5,891 nucleotides of DNA from Campylobacterales bacterium (GCA_026986055.1 JALSPH010000272.1:1-5891); one strand, 5' to 3'. Positions 1 through 5,891 are shown, counted from the stretch's first letter. The notes: a model not told the origin generated them from the letters alone. A program made the numbers and translations.

Positions 1-1692
1 ATTCTCATCTTTAAGGCACTCTATCCATCTGAAACCGTCCGGGTTGATCCATACCGGGTTGTACATTCTTGGGATCCATACGGCAAGTCTGTCGGGTATC
101 TTCAACCCTCTGGCATTCCACTTGTTTCTCCACTCGTCATCCATCATCAAATGAGGTAGAAGCATACTCATCTCGTATGTGCTCAAAGGGTACTCCGGCG
201 GCCATGCAAGCTCGTTCCATACATCCACTTTTTCGGGACGTTTTCCAGCTACGGTAGCCTTATCTCCCTTGCCTCCGACTGAGACTTCGTGCCAGTGGTG
301 CCAGCTCACACCTCCTACATCCCCGGCCAAAGCACCTCGCAGAGCGAGAGGAAGGAATCCCGCTCTTGTAATCATCCAGCCTCCCCGGTGGGCTATCGGA
401 CCGGCTCTCCATAGATAGGTAGCGACTCTCGGACCGGCGTCTATGAACATTTCGAAGAGTTTGTCGAGTTTATACTCCTGCCCCTCGAGTTTGCACTCTT
501 TTACAACAAACTCTTTGGTATATGGAGAGTAGAGCTCTCTCATCAACTCGATGAAACTTTCGTAACTCTCATCTTCAGGCATTTTGGAGATATACCCTTT
601 CGTTACCATGAATTTGAGGTACTCTTTGTTCGCCATAAGCCTGTCCCAATTGATCCAATCTTTGACGAATCTATGGTTTACCAGGTCATCTCCGTTTTTA
701 CCTTTTTCGTTCAGTATGCGGTTGGCAAGATAGAGGTACAGAGCCGTTTCGGTTCCCGGCCAAACAGGAAGCCAAAGGTCGGCCATACCTGCAGAGTTGG
801 ATAGACGCGGATCGAGCACGATCATCTTCGCACCCTTCTTCCTGGCATCGGCTATCAGTCCTGCAGACTGCTGGAAGTAGTGCCCCGCATCCGCTGCGTG
901 GGAAGATTGGAGAAAGATGAGCTTCGCATTTGCCCAGTCGGGAGAGTTTCTGTCATCGTTCGCCCACTGTATAGAACCCTCTCTCGCACCCGCAGAACAG
1001 ATGTTTGTATGGGAGTCGAAACCATCTATTCCCATAGTGTGGGGGACACGTCCCGAAAAGCCGTTTTCGTTAGGCCTTCCTACATGGTAGATGATCATCT
1101 TCTTGGAGATCTCATCTCCACGTTTGAGGGTCTCGTTTATCTTCTTTCCTATAGTTTGCAGCGCTTCATCCCATGTGGTTCGGATCCACTTTCCTTCGCC
1201 TCTTTTTGATCCGGGAGCCCTTTTTATCGGAAAAGGAACCCTGTCCGGATCGTACATCTGAGACTGAGTCGCATAACCTTTAGCACAGTTTCTGCCCCTA
1301 CTGCCGCTATGCAAAGGGTTACCCATATATTTGCGAACGGTCATCGTCTTCTTATCCACCCATGCGGTAAGGCCGCATCCGGCTTCACAGTTGGAGCATA
1401 CACACGGCACTATCGTATAGTCGTGTACCTCTATACCGTCAGGATTATCTTCGCTTCTTACGCCGTGTCTCTCTATGCCTCCTCTTTTCCAGTCGTCACC
1501 GTCGAGTTCACGGAAGCTGTCCCACTGCTCAAGGGGTGGATAGAAGTCAAGGCTCTTTGGCGTATTGGTAAACTCCGCTTCCGCCTTGGCGGAAGCTTCA
1601 ACAACACTCTCGAAAACTCCTGTTGCCAGCGTAGCACCGGCAACCGTGAAAGCGGCACCTTTTAAAAAAGTTCTTCTCTGTTCGTTTATCAT
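1..1692 (-). CDS. Tat-exported molybdopterin oxidoreductase, catalytic subunit (PsrA/PhsA/TtrA/SrdA-like), C-terminus cut by window edge
   Basis: This is the catalytic subunit of a periplasmic DMSO-reductase-superfamily enzyme with a Mo-bis-MGD cofactor. Only the first 564 codons are visible; relatives are about 750 to 1000 residues, so a large C-terminal part lies beyond the left edge. The ATG at 1692 follows an AGGAGAG ribosome site with 7-base spacing. Residues 5-11 (QRRTFLK) are a twin-arginine motif, followed by a hydrophobic stretch and a plausible cleavage site after A-S-A (33-35). A [4Fe-4S] site is formed by C99-x2-C102-x3-C106-x29-C136. C232, in HTNICSAGAREG, is the likely molybdenum ligand by position. 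Residues 292-317 (VLDPR ... WLPVWPGTETAL) match the conserved MGD-binding region of the superfamily. It sits 18 bases downstream of the NrfD-type gene, as the last visible member of a three-gene operon. Superfamily membership is near certain. The substrate (polysulfide, thiosulfate, tetrathionate, selenate, arsenate or other) is not resolved. Confidence 0.93.
   Translation of the reverse strand, partial: MINEQRRTFLKGAAFTVAGATLATGVFESVVEASAKAEAEFTNTPKSLDFYPPLEQWDSFRELDGDDWKRGGIERHGVRSEDNPDGIEVHDYTIVPCVCSNCEAGCGLTAWVDKKTMTVRKYMGNPLHSGSRGRNCAKGYATQSQMYDPDRVPFPIKRAPGSKRGEGKWIRTTWDEALQTIGKKINETLKRGDEISKKMIIYHVGRPNENGFSGRVPHTMGIDGFDSHTNICSAGAREGSIQWANDDRNSPDWANAKLIFLQSSHAADAGHYFQQSAGLIADARKKGAKMIVLDPRLSNSAGMADLWLPVWPGTETALYLYLANRILNEKGKNGDDLVNHRFVKDWINWDRLMANKEYLKFMVTKGYISKMPEDESYESFIELMRELYSPYTKEFVVKECKLEGQEYKLDKLFEMFIDAGPRVATYLWRAGPIAHRGGWMITRAGFLPLALRGALAGDVGGVSWHHWHEVSVGGKGDKATVAGKRPEKVDVWNELAWPPEYPLSTYEMSMLLPHLMMDDEWRNKWNARGLKIPDRLAVWIPRMYNPVWINPDGFRWIECLKDEN
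1577..1596 (-). repeat. Near-perfect hairpin inside the molybdoenzyme gene at the signal-peptide boundary
   Basis: GCTTCCGCC (1596-1588) and GGCGGAAGC (1585-1577) are exact complements separated by two bases, giving in RNA about an 8-bp GC-rich stem with a CAAG tetraloop. It encodes residues around 33-39, directly after the predicted Tat cleavage site (ASA-K). The pairing is clear in the sequence; a function, such as slowing ribosomes while the Tat signal is engaged, is speculative. The A/E/K-rich coding (EASAKAEAE) could produce it by chance. Confidence 0.5.
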
Positions 1693-1710
1693 CTTGTCAC
1701 TCTCCTGCTC

Positions 1711-2610
1711 TTAACTGAGATTCAAAAGTTGCGGTATTACAAGCCACACATGTTTGGCTATCCAAAGACCGGCCAACGCCAGAACCGATGCGAGAGCCAA
1801 CAGGCTCTGAGAGCGGTTTCTAAGCCCAAAAATCACGAGTGCTACAGGTATTATGTAACCCAGATACTGCCCTATCCAGAACATTGTATGGTACTCGCCG
1901 CCCGACTTGACGAAAGCTATAGTTGCCGCAACCTCTTCGGCCTTCATGGCACCGAAGTAGTACTCTCCCATATAGACTATGAAAGAGAGGGAAGCACTTA
2001 CCGCAAGAACGATAGCAAGATCTCTCTTTACGTTTCTGTCTCCCACTCCAAGGATAAGATAGAGTGCAGAACCGCCTATGAAGGCGGCAAGCGCCATCTG
2101 CATAAGCTCCGTCGGTGTCTGCCACAACTCCCTTGCTGCCGCTTCACCCATTATGGTCGCCGTATATAGCGTAACGGGTACGGCGAATATAAAGGCTGCC
2201 CACATCAACTTGTTGTATAGCTCATCGTTTAGTTTGTTCAAGACTCTGCCGGCCGCCATTACGAAGATAATGCCGGTCAGTATGGTCGCAAGCCAAGCAC
2301 CTACAGTTATCGCCGAAGTGAAGTGAGGATGCAAAAAGATATTCACCATTCTAAATGGATGGTGAAGATCGAGCAGCGTAAAAAGCAGAAAGATATTCAA
2401 AAAGATAAAGGAGGCTACCGGCATCAAAGTCTTCACTCCTTCAACACGCTCTCCATACTTCTTAAGCAGATAGACTCCCACCAGTATTACGCCTGTAGCG
2501 ATACTTTTGGCCCACATGTTGAGAGTGATCATCCATCCCCATACGATGCCGGGAAGCGCAACGTCGAGAGTCACCACTGCATGTGTTGCAGCCGTTGTAT
2601 GTTCTACCAT
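1711..2610 (-). CDS. NrfD/PsrC-type quinone-interacting membrane subunit of the molybdoenzyme
   Basis: This 299-residue integral membrane protein should anchor the complex and exchange electrons with the (mena)quinone pool. About eight hydrophobic segments are visible, near residues 22-50, 62-82, 98-120, 133-153, 168-188, 197-214, 243-262 and 268-292, matching the eight-helix core of PsrC. The LDLHHPFR stretch (80-87) sits where NrfD proteins carry their DLGRPxR-like motif, and ELWQTP (161-166) resembles the conserved PLW-x-(T/S)P segment on the quinone side. It contains no haem-binding CxxCH and no Fe-S cysteine motifs. The ATG at 2610 lies one base after the stop of the ferredoxin-like gene, with AGGAGGT (2624-2618) 7 bases upstream inside that gene, so translation is probably coupled. 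Length is within the usual range of about 300 to 340 residues. Family assignment is strong; quinone binding is inferred from the family. Confidence 0.92.
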   Translation of the reverse strand: MVEHTTAATHAVVTLDVALPGIVWGWMITLNMWAKSIATGVILVGVYLLKKYGERVEGVKTLMPVASFIFLNIFLLFTLLDLHHPFRMVNIFLHPHFTSAITVGAWLATILTGIIFVMAAGRVLNKLNDELYNKLMWAAFIFAVPVTLYTATIMGEAAARELWQTPTELMQMALAAFIGGSALYLILGVGDRNVKRDLAIVLAVSASLSFIVYMGEYYFGAMKAEEVAATIAFVKSGGEYHTMFWIGQYLGYIIPVALVIFGLRNRSQSLLALASVLALAGLWIAKHVWLVIPQLLNLS

Positions 2611-2611
2611 C

Positions 2612-3250
2612 TTAGTGACCTCCTATATGTTTAAGATGAGTAATGTTGTCGAAGAGGCTGAAGCCCTCTACTCTTTCGCTTGCCAATGGATTGAGGTTGA
2701 CTTCGCCGCCACCTACGTAGAAGTGTTTGGGCTGAGTGTTCTTTTCCGGTTTTCTTACCTTCACATTCCCCTGATGTTCCATTATGTAGCGGCTTATGTT
2801 ACTCGTCGGATCGTCAAGATCTCCGAATATGTTGGCTTCGACGGGACATGCAACGACACATGCCGGCATCATCCCGCCCGCAATACGATGTGCACAGTAG
2901 GTACACTTGTCTGCAGAGTTTGTCTCCGGGTCTATATATATAGCTCCGTAAGGACAGGCCATGACACATCCGGCACACCCTATGCAGCGCTCCTTGTCTA
3001 CGTTCACTATGCCGTTGTCGAGATAGTGCAGAGCGCTTACAGGGCAGATTCGCTCGCACGGAGCGTTTTCACAATGGTTGCACCTTAGCGGCGTAAAGGT
3101 TCTTTTAGCCTCAGGGAAAGTTCCTACATCTACATACTTGACCCTGAGTCTCCACATTCCGATTGGAACTTCGTTTTCCACTTTACATGAGACCTCGCAA
3201 CCCTTGCATCCCATGCAGAGTCCGAGATCTACCAAAAAGCCGAGCTTCAT
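2612..3250 (-). CDS. Four-cluster [4Fe-4S] ferredoxin-like electron-transfer subunit (PsrB/TtrB/DmsB-like)
   Basis: This 212-residue subunit should relay electrons between the NrfD-type anchor and the molybdoenzyme. Sixteen cysteines fall into four groups: C12, C15, C18, C22; C57, C60, C65, C69; C89, C92, C95, C99; and C116, C119, C131, C135. This is the full set for four [4Fe-4S] clusters, with no cysteine replaced by tryptophan as happens in DmsB-like proteins carrying a 3Fe cluster. The third group (CIGCAGCVMACP) is a classic 4Fe-4S signature. There is no signal peptide, so the protein is probably carried across the membrane with the Tat-bearing catalytic subunit, as known for PsrB- and DmsB-type partners. 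The ATG at 3250 is chosen because AGGAGGGG lies just upstream and the protein then begins MKLGFLVDLGLCMGC, typical of the family. In-frame ATG (3289) and TTG (3295) codons upstream lack such a site. It is the first gene of the operon. Confidence 0.93.
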   Translation of the reverse strand: MKLGFLVDLGLCMGCKGCEVSCKVENEVPIGMWRLRVKYVDVGTFPEAKRTFTPLRCNHCENAPCERICPVSALHYLDNGIVNVDKERCIGCAGCVMACPYGAIYIDPETNSADKCTYCAHRIAGGMMPACVVACPVEANIFGDLDDPTSNISRYIMEHQGNVKVRKPEKNTQPKHFYVGGGEVNLNPLASERVEGFSLFDNITHLKHIGGH

Positions 3251-3253
3251 AAA

Positions 3254-3261
3254 CCCCTCCT
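3254..3261 (-). promoter_or_regulatory. Strong Shine-Dalgarno site deciding the start of the ferredoxin-like gene
   Basis: AGGAGGGG reads on the minus strand just before the ATG at 3250. The AGGAGG core is spaced 5 bases from the ATG. This makes the ATG at 3250 the better start than the in-frame ATG at 3289 or TTG at 3295, because a ribosome starting there would translate through this site. Confidence 0.85.
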
Positions 3262-3310
3262 GTAATTGATTTGATAATAAATCGTCCATTTTCAATTTCC
3301 GATAAGTAGA

Positions 3311-3368
3311 TTTCGAAAAAATCGTAAAGAGTTGAAACTATCATCTCTCATTATTTTCGAAAAATCGG
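3311..3368. repeat. Pair of short near-identical direct repeats, TTTCGAAAAA(A)TCG
   Basis: On the plus strand TTTCGAAAAAATCG occurs at 3311-3324 and TTTCGAAAAATCG at 3355-3367, differing only by one A in the run. Starts are 44 bases apart, about four helical turns, which would put both on roughly the same DNA face. TTCGAA at the core of each copy is itself a palindrome. They sit 62 to 118 bases upstream of the ferredoxin-like gene and could be operator sites for an unidentified regulator. In AT-rich DNA, chance similarity remains possible. Confidence 0.4.
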
Positions 3369-3513
3369 ATCATAATGGACAAACCTTCCAAAAATACCCA
3401 AAATCCGTACTTGATTCAGTCTAACAATAGTTTTTTTAATTGAAGCTTTATCGAAAGAAGAGGCCCATTTTGAAGGGCTGTAGAGGAAAAGTTTTATAAT
3501 TTTTGGCTATTTT

Positions 3514-3538
3514 AATCAGGCAGGCTTCGATCCTGATT
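3514..3538 (-). terminator. Inverted repeat spanning the phoR stop codon, possible weak terminator
   Basis: On the minus strand AATCAGG (3538-3532) and CCTGATT (3520-3514) form a perfect 7-bp stem with an 11-base loop, ending inside and just after the phoR stop codon. No U tract follows directly (AAAATAGCC comes next), so it is not a textbook intrinsic terminator. A second weak GCCC/GGGC stem with a pyrimidine-rich tail lies about 35 to 65 bases further downstream. It could stabilise the 3' end or help termination between the two operons. Confidence 0.3.
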
Positions 3539-4964
3539 CACTTTTATTGATGATAGTGCATACTGAAGGGAGAGAGAAAGTGACGGTAGTTCCTTCACCT
3601 CTTTTAGAGTCGATCTTCAGCTCAATATTGTGGAGTCTCAATATATATTTCACTATGGCAAGCCCAAGGCCCATCGAATTATCCCATGTGTGCTTCTCTA
3701 TCCTGTAGAACTTCTTCGTAATCTCCTCTATCTCACTCTCGGCGATACCTTCACCACGATCGGTTATGGAGATTTTTTCAAAGTCGAAGGTTACCTCGAC
3801 GTCACCCTCCGAGTATTTCAAAGCGTTGTCTATGAGGTTCACCACCACCATCTCCATCATAGTTCTATCGGCATGTATAACCACTTTTTCGGAGGCTTTT
3901 ACGACCACGTTTCTGTCGGGGAACTTCTGCATCAGAGAGTGAGCGGCACTCTGGACGATCTCATTCAGTTCGAAATCGCTCATAGACGGCTTCACTTCAC
4001 TGCTTTCAAGGCGGGTGATGAAGCTGAGCCTATCTATCATATTGCTTATACGTTTTGTATTCTCTTCTATCCTTTGGAGAAACTTCTCCCTTATGGAGAG
4101 GGGCAGATCTCTATCTTCCATGAGTGTCTCGGTATAACCCATTATAGCGGCAACCGGGTTTTTAAACTCATGACTGATAGCGGAGATTATCTCGCTTCTT
4201 TGCCTGTTTGCAAGGCGCAGTTTCGCCGTATATTTTCGCTTTCTCTTCTCACCCTTTTCAAGGCGTTTGGCAAGTTTTTTCAAAAGTAGGGAGATCGTCT
4301 TGAATTCGCTGGAAAAGCCTGCGGTAAAAGGCGCGTTGTAGTTTTTCGCGGCAACCTCTTTCAGATAGTCGGTCACTTTGCCGAGCTCATCATCTATCTC
4401 TCTTTGTATCAATCTACTTATTATAAAGCCTACGGCGATGGCTGCAAGAAAAGCCAGAGCTATTCTTATCCATAATTGGGTGAAGTCGCTCATCGCTTCA
4501 TCGAGTGAGATAGAGAGGCGCAGTACGGCATCTTTGCCGTTCCACTTTATAAGCTTGGCAGCATAGATCCTGTCGTTTTTGACCGTTTTTGAATACCTTA
4601 CCGCAGCGCCGAACCCTTCACGCCTTGCAGCCATGATTTCGGGTCTGTTGGCGTGATTGTCCATCTTCTCAACATTCGCTTCGTTGTCGAAAAGGGGTGT
4701 TCCATCCATTGCTATGAGAGTTACCCTTAAAGGCCTTCCCATAATTCTGCTCATCTCTTTTGCAGCAAGGTCCAATGACTTACCTTCATCTATTCTCGAG
4801 CGCACATAGGCCAACTCGCTTTTGAGTTGATTCGTATATTGCTTTATCTCTATCTGTTCTATGGAGTAGTATATGATGACCGATGTAAAGGCGAGAGTCC
4901 CTACAAGCAGTAGAATGAAGTTGAGATAAAAGATTTGTGAAAGTTTGAGGTTTCGCTTCAGCAC
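3516..4964 (-). CDS. phoR: Membrane sensor histidine kinase, PhoR-type
   Basis: This 482-residue kinase should autophosphorylate on histidine and pass the phosphate to the adjacent PhoB-like regulator. A first membrane helix spans about 10-34, a periplasmic domain about 35-163, and a second helix about 164-184, followed by a HAMP-like linker and a basic stretch (239-250). The HisKA H-box (SHEFKNP) places the phosphorylated histidine at H265. The catalytic domain has the N box (NLIDNALKY, N376 and N380), G1 box (DRGEG, 402-406), F box (KKFYRIEK, 417-424) and G2 box (GLGLAIV, 432-438). All key residues are present. The periplasmic part, with DGTPLFDNEANVEKMDNHANRPEI in essence at 87-110, resembles the PAS/Cache-like sensor of Gram-positive PhoR/WalK proteins rather than the cytoplasmic PAS of E. 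coli PhoR. It starts with GTG and overlaps the regulator stop by 7 bases. The phosphate role rests on the PhoU neighbour. Confidence 0.9.
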   Translation of the reverse strand: MLKRNLKLSQIFYLNFILLLVGTLAFTSVIIYYSIEQIEIKQYTNQLKSELAYVRSRIDEGKSLDLAAKEMSRIMGRPLRVTLIAMDGTPLFDNEANVEKMDNHANRPEIMAARREGFGAAVRYSKTVKNDRIYAAKLIKWNGKDAVLRLSISLDEAMSDFTQLWIRIALAFLAAIAVGFIISRLIQREIDDELGKVTDYLKEVAAKNYNAPFTAGFSSEFKTISLLLKKLAKRLEKGEKRKRKYTAKLRLANRQRSEIISAISHEFKNPVAAIMGYTETLMEDRDLPLSIREKFLQRIEENTKRISNMIDRLSFITRLESSEVKPSMSDFELNEIVQSAAHSLMQKFPDRNVVVKASEKVVIHADRTMMEMVVVNLIDNALKYSEGDVEVTFDFEKISITDRGEGIAESEIEEITKKFYRIEKHTWDNSMGLGLAIVKYILRLHNIELKIDSKRGEGTTVTFSLPSVCTIINKSESGSKPA

Positions 4965-5626
4965 ATCTGGTACCCTACGCCACGTACAGACTTTATGTAG
5001 TTCTTGCTCTTATCGGGATCTATCTTCTCTTTGAGCCTGTTTACGGCTACATTTACGGTACGATCCTGGTAGTCTCCAACATCTCCCCAGACTCTCTCAA
5101 GAAGCTGGTCGCGACTCAAAACTATATTGCGGTTTTTCACTAGCTCCATCAAAAGATCGAACTCCAGCTTGGTCAGCTCCACCGGAGTATCGCCTATGAA
5201 GACTTCATGGCTCTTTGGCTTTATCGTTATATCCCTGTAGCGCACGACATCACTCTCTTCCGGCTTGCTTCGACGCAATACCGCTTTAACTCGGTGCATA
5301 AGCTCTTTGAAGTTGAAAGGCTTGGTGACATAGTCGTCTCCCCCTCGCAAAAAGCCCTCCTCGATCTCATTATCTGCCACTTTTGCCGTAAGAAAGATGA
5401 CCGGAACATCTATACCCCTCTCTCTTAGATCACGTACAAACTCACTCCCCTCCACGCCGGGCAGGTTGCGGTCGACTATCATCAAATCGGGAGTCTCTTC
5501 TTCCAAGAGTTTTTGAACAGGTTGAACCGAGAGTGAACCGAAGGTTTCGTACCCCTCTTTCGACAAGTGGTACTCGAGCAGATCCAGAAGATCCCGCTCA
5601 TCCTCTATGACGACGACAAGTGCCAT
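4958..5626 (-). CDS. phoB: Response regulator, OmpR/PhoB family
   Basis: This 222-residue cytoplasmic DNA-binding regulator is likely phosphorylated by the adjacent kinase to switch the phosphate-starvation regulon. The receiver domain (about 1-118) has the acidic pocket E8/D9, phospho-acceptor D52 in IVDRNLPG, switch T80 (FLTAK) and K102 (VTKPF). The C-terminal winged-helix domain (about 128-222) shows the PhoB/OmpR pattern: ELTKLEFDLL, SRDQLLERVWG, the recognition-helix segment RTVNVAVNRLKEKI, and the closing wing VRGVGYQM. Length is normal for the family. The ATG at 5626 shares its A with the TGA of the PhoU-like gene, and GGAGAG (5638-5633) lies 6 bases upstream. Domain assignment is certain. 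The name PhoB rests on the PhoU-PhoB-PhoR gene order; its Pho boxes would lie outside this window. Confidence 0.92.
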   Translation of the reverse strand: MALVVVIEDERDLLDLLEYHLSKEGYETFGSLSVQPVQKLLEEETPDLMIVDRNLPGVEGSEFVRDLRERGIDVPVIFLTAKVADNEIEEGFLRGGDDYVTKPFNFKELMHRVKAVLRRSKPEESDVVRYRDITIKPKSHEVFIGDTPVELTKLEFDLLMELVKNRNIVLSRDQLLERVWGDVGDYQDRTVNVAVNRLKEKIDPDKSKNYIKSVRGVGYQMC

Positions 5627-5891
5627 CAGTAGCTCTCCATCTCCCCGCCGGTTTTTATAAATAGAAGAAGCCTTGCAATGTTTATGGCATGGTCGCTTAT
5701 CTGTTCGAGCTTTCTTGCAAGCTTAAGTACGGTAATGAAGTCAAGCGGATCGACATCTATACGACACAGCAGCTCCGAAATATCTTTTTGGACTATGGAG
5801 TAGAGATCGTCGCCTTTCGACTCCTCTACCTTTATATATCGATAAAGCGCCTTTATCTCCTCTTCACTCTTTGTCAGATCCATCATCTCCA
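5626..5891 (-). CDS. phoU: PhoU-like phosphate signalling protein, C-terminal part (start beyond window edge)
   Basis: At least 87 C-terminal residues are visible and the frame stays open at the right edge, so the true start lies outside; intact PhoU is about 210 to 240 residues. PhoU is a cytoplasmic helical-bundle protein that links the Pst phosphate transporter to PhoR and holds the kinase off when phosphate is plentiful. The visible part is helical and charged and ends in the C-terminal PhoU signature: ARKLEQISDHAINIA, which contains the metal-binding E/D-x3-D motif (E and D of LEQISD) and the DHAxNIA stretch. The stop codon overlaps the ATG of the response regulator by one base, so the two are translationally coupled. 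Assignment relies on this signature plus the following PhoB and PhoR genes. The internal ATGs at 5886 and 5883 are unlikely to be real starts. Confidence 0.85.
   Translation of the reverse strand, partial: EMMDLTKSEEEIKALYRYIKVEESKGDDLYSIVQKDISELLCRIDVDPLDFITVLKLARKLEQISDHAINIARLLLFIKTGGEMESY

Larger units (their letters stand above)
3251..3515 (-). promoter_or_regulatory. AT-rich intergenic region, probable promoter region of the molybdoenzyme operon
   Basis: These 265 bases lie between the phoR stop and the ferredoxin-like gene and are clearly richer in A+T than the genes on either side. No reading frame in it looks like a gene. Candidate sigma-70 -10 boxes on the minus strand are TATGAT (3374-3369) and TATTAT (3279-3274), neither with a convincing TTGACA at the right distance. 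I see no good sigma-54 (TGGCAC-N5-TTGC) element. Two copies of a TTTCGAAAAA(A)TCG element lie downstream of the first candidate. The size of the gap and the change of gene function support an independent promoter here, but its exact position is not fixed by sequence. Confidence 0.55.

Noticed and set aside
880..1665. Two plus-strand open frames of about 110 to 118 codons
   Set aside because: Both are antisense to the N-terminal half of the molybdoenzyme, which shows an intact Tat signal and Fe-S motif on the minus strand.
1729..2169. Plus-strand open frame of 146 codons
   Set aside because: It lies wholly opposite the NrfD-type gene, has no ribosome site, and its translation has the composition of an antisense shadow with no recognisable domain.
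2507..3088. Plus-strand open frame of 193 codons
   Set aside because: It is antisense to the four-cluster ferredoxin gene, whose 16 cysteines in order prove the minus-strand reading; the plus-strand product resembles no family.
3470..3500. Plus-strand TTGAAG with 19-base spacing to TATAAT, a possible antisense promoter into phoR
   Set aside because: The spacing is long, the region is AT-rich so a TATAAT match is expected by chance, and no plus-strand gene follows.
3251..3515. Possible small RNA, riboswitch or toxin-antitoxin gene in the gap
   Set aside because: No known riboswitch core, no strong terminator with U tract and no short frame with a good ribosome site could be found.
3630..4289. 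Plus-strand open frame of 219 codons
   Set aside because: It is opposite the kinase catalytic domain, which has all conserved boxes on the minus strand; the plus-strand frame lacks a ribosome site and any domain.
4958..5626. Assigning the two-component pair as the ttrRS-like regulator of the molybdoenzyme
   Set aside because: The regulator is OmpR/PhoB-type with direct coupling to a PhoU-like gene, and the kinase sensor is PhoR-like; TtrR-type regulators have a LuxR/FixJ-type output domain.

Overview
The window reads as bacterial chromosome with every supported gene on the minus strand, so transcription runs from the right edge to the left edge. Two gene blocks are separated by one AT-rich gap. 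The organism is most likely a Gram-negative respiratory bacterium. A member of the Campylobacterota (Sulfurovum, Sulfurimonas or Hydrogenimonas type) would fit the lysine/glutamate-rich proteins, the tight gene packing and the Tat-exported molybdoenzyme with an NrfD-type anchor. This assignment is inference from gene content and sequence feel, with no marker gene to confirm it.

Right block (5891 to 3516): the C-terminal end of a PhoU-like phosphate-signalling protein, a PhoB/OmpR-type response regulator and a PhoR-type membrane histidine kinase. PhoU and the regulator share one base of a TGATG junction, and the kinase starts at a GTG that overlaps the regulator stop by 7 bases. This is a translationally coupled phosphate-control operon. 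The pst transporter genes would be expected beyond the right edge.

Gap (3515 to 3251): 265 bases without a convincing gene. It contains a 7-bp inverted repeat at the phoR stop, candidate -10 boxes, and two near-identical copies of a TTTCGAAAAA(A)TCG element 44 bases apart, upstream of the next operon.

Left block (3250 to 1): a three-gene operon in the order four-cluster ferredoxin-like subunit, NrfD/PsrC-type quinone-interacting membrane subunit, Tat-exported molybdopterin oxidoreductase. Each gene has a strong Shine-Dalgarno sequence. The catalytic gene runs off the left edge; its first 564 codons are visible. The B-C-A order is that of tetrathionate reductase (ttrBCA) and selenate reductase (srdBCA) operons, and the proteins belong to the wider polysulfide/thiosulfate/arsenate/tetrathionate reductase group. 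The expected complex is periplasmic: electrons move between membrane quinone (NrfD subunit), the [4Fe-4S] chain (ferredoxin subunit), and the Mo-bis-MGD site with its own [4Fe-4S] cluster. The substrate, and even the direction (reductase or oxidase), cannot be settled from the sequence.

No RNA genes, insertion sequences, CRISPR arrays or prophage parts were seen. The window is mostly ordinary respiratory and regulatory gene content. The unidentified molybdoenzyme and the repeated element in front of its operon are the parts most worth a second look.
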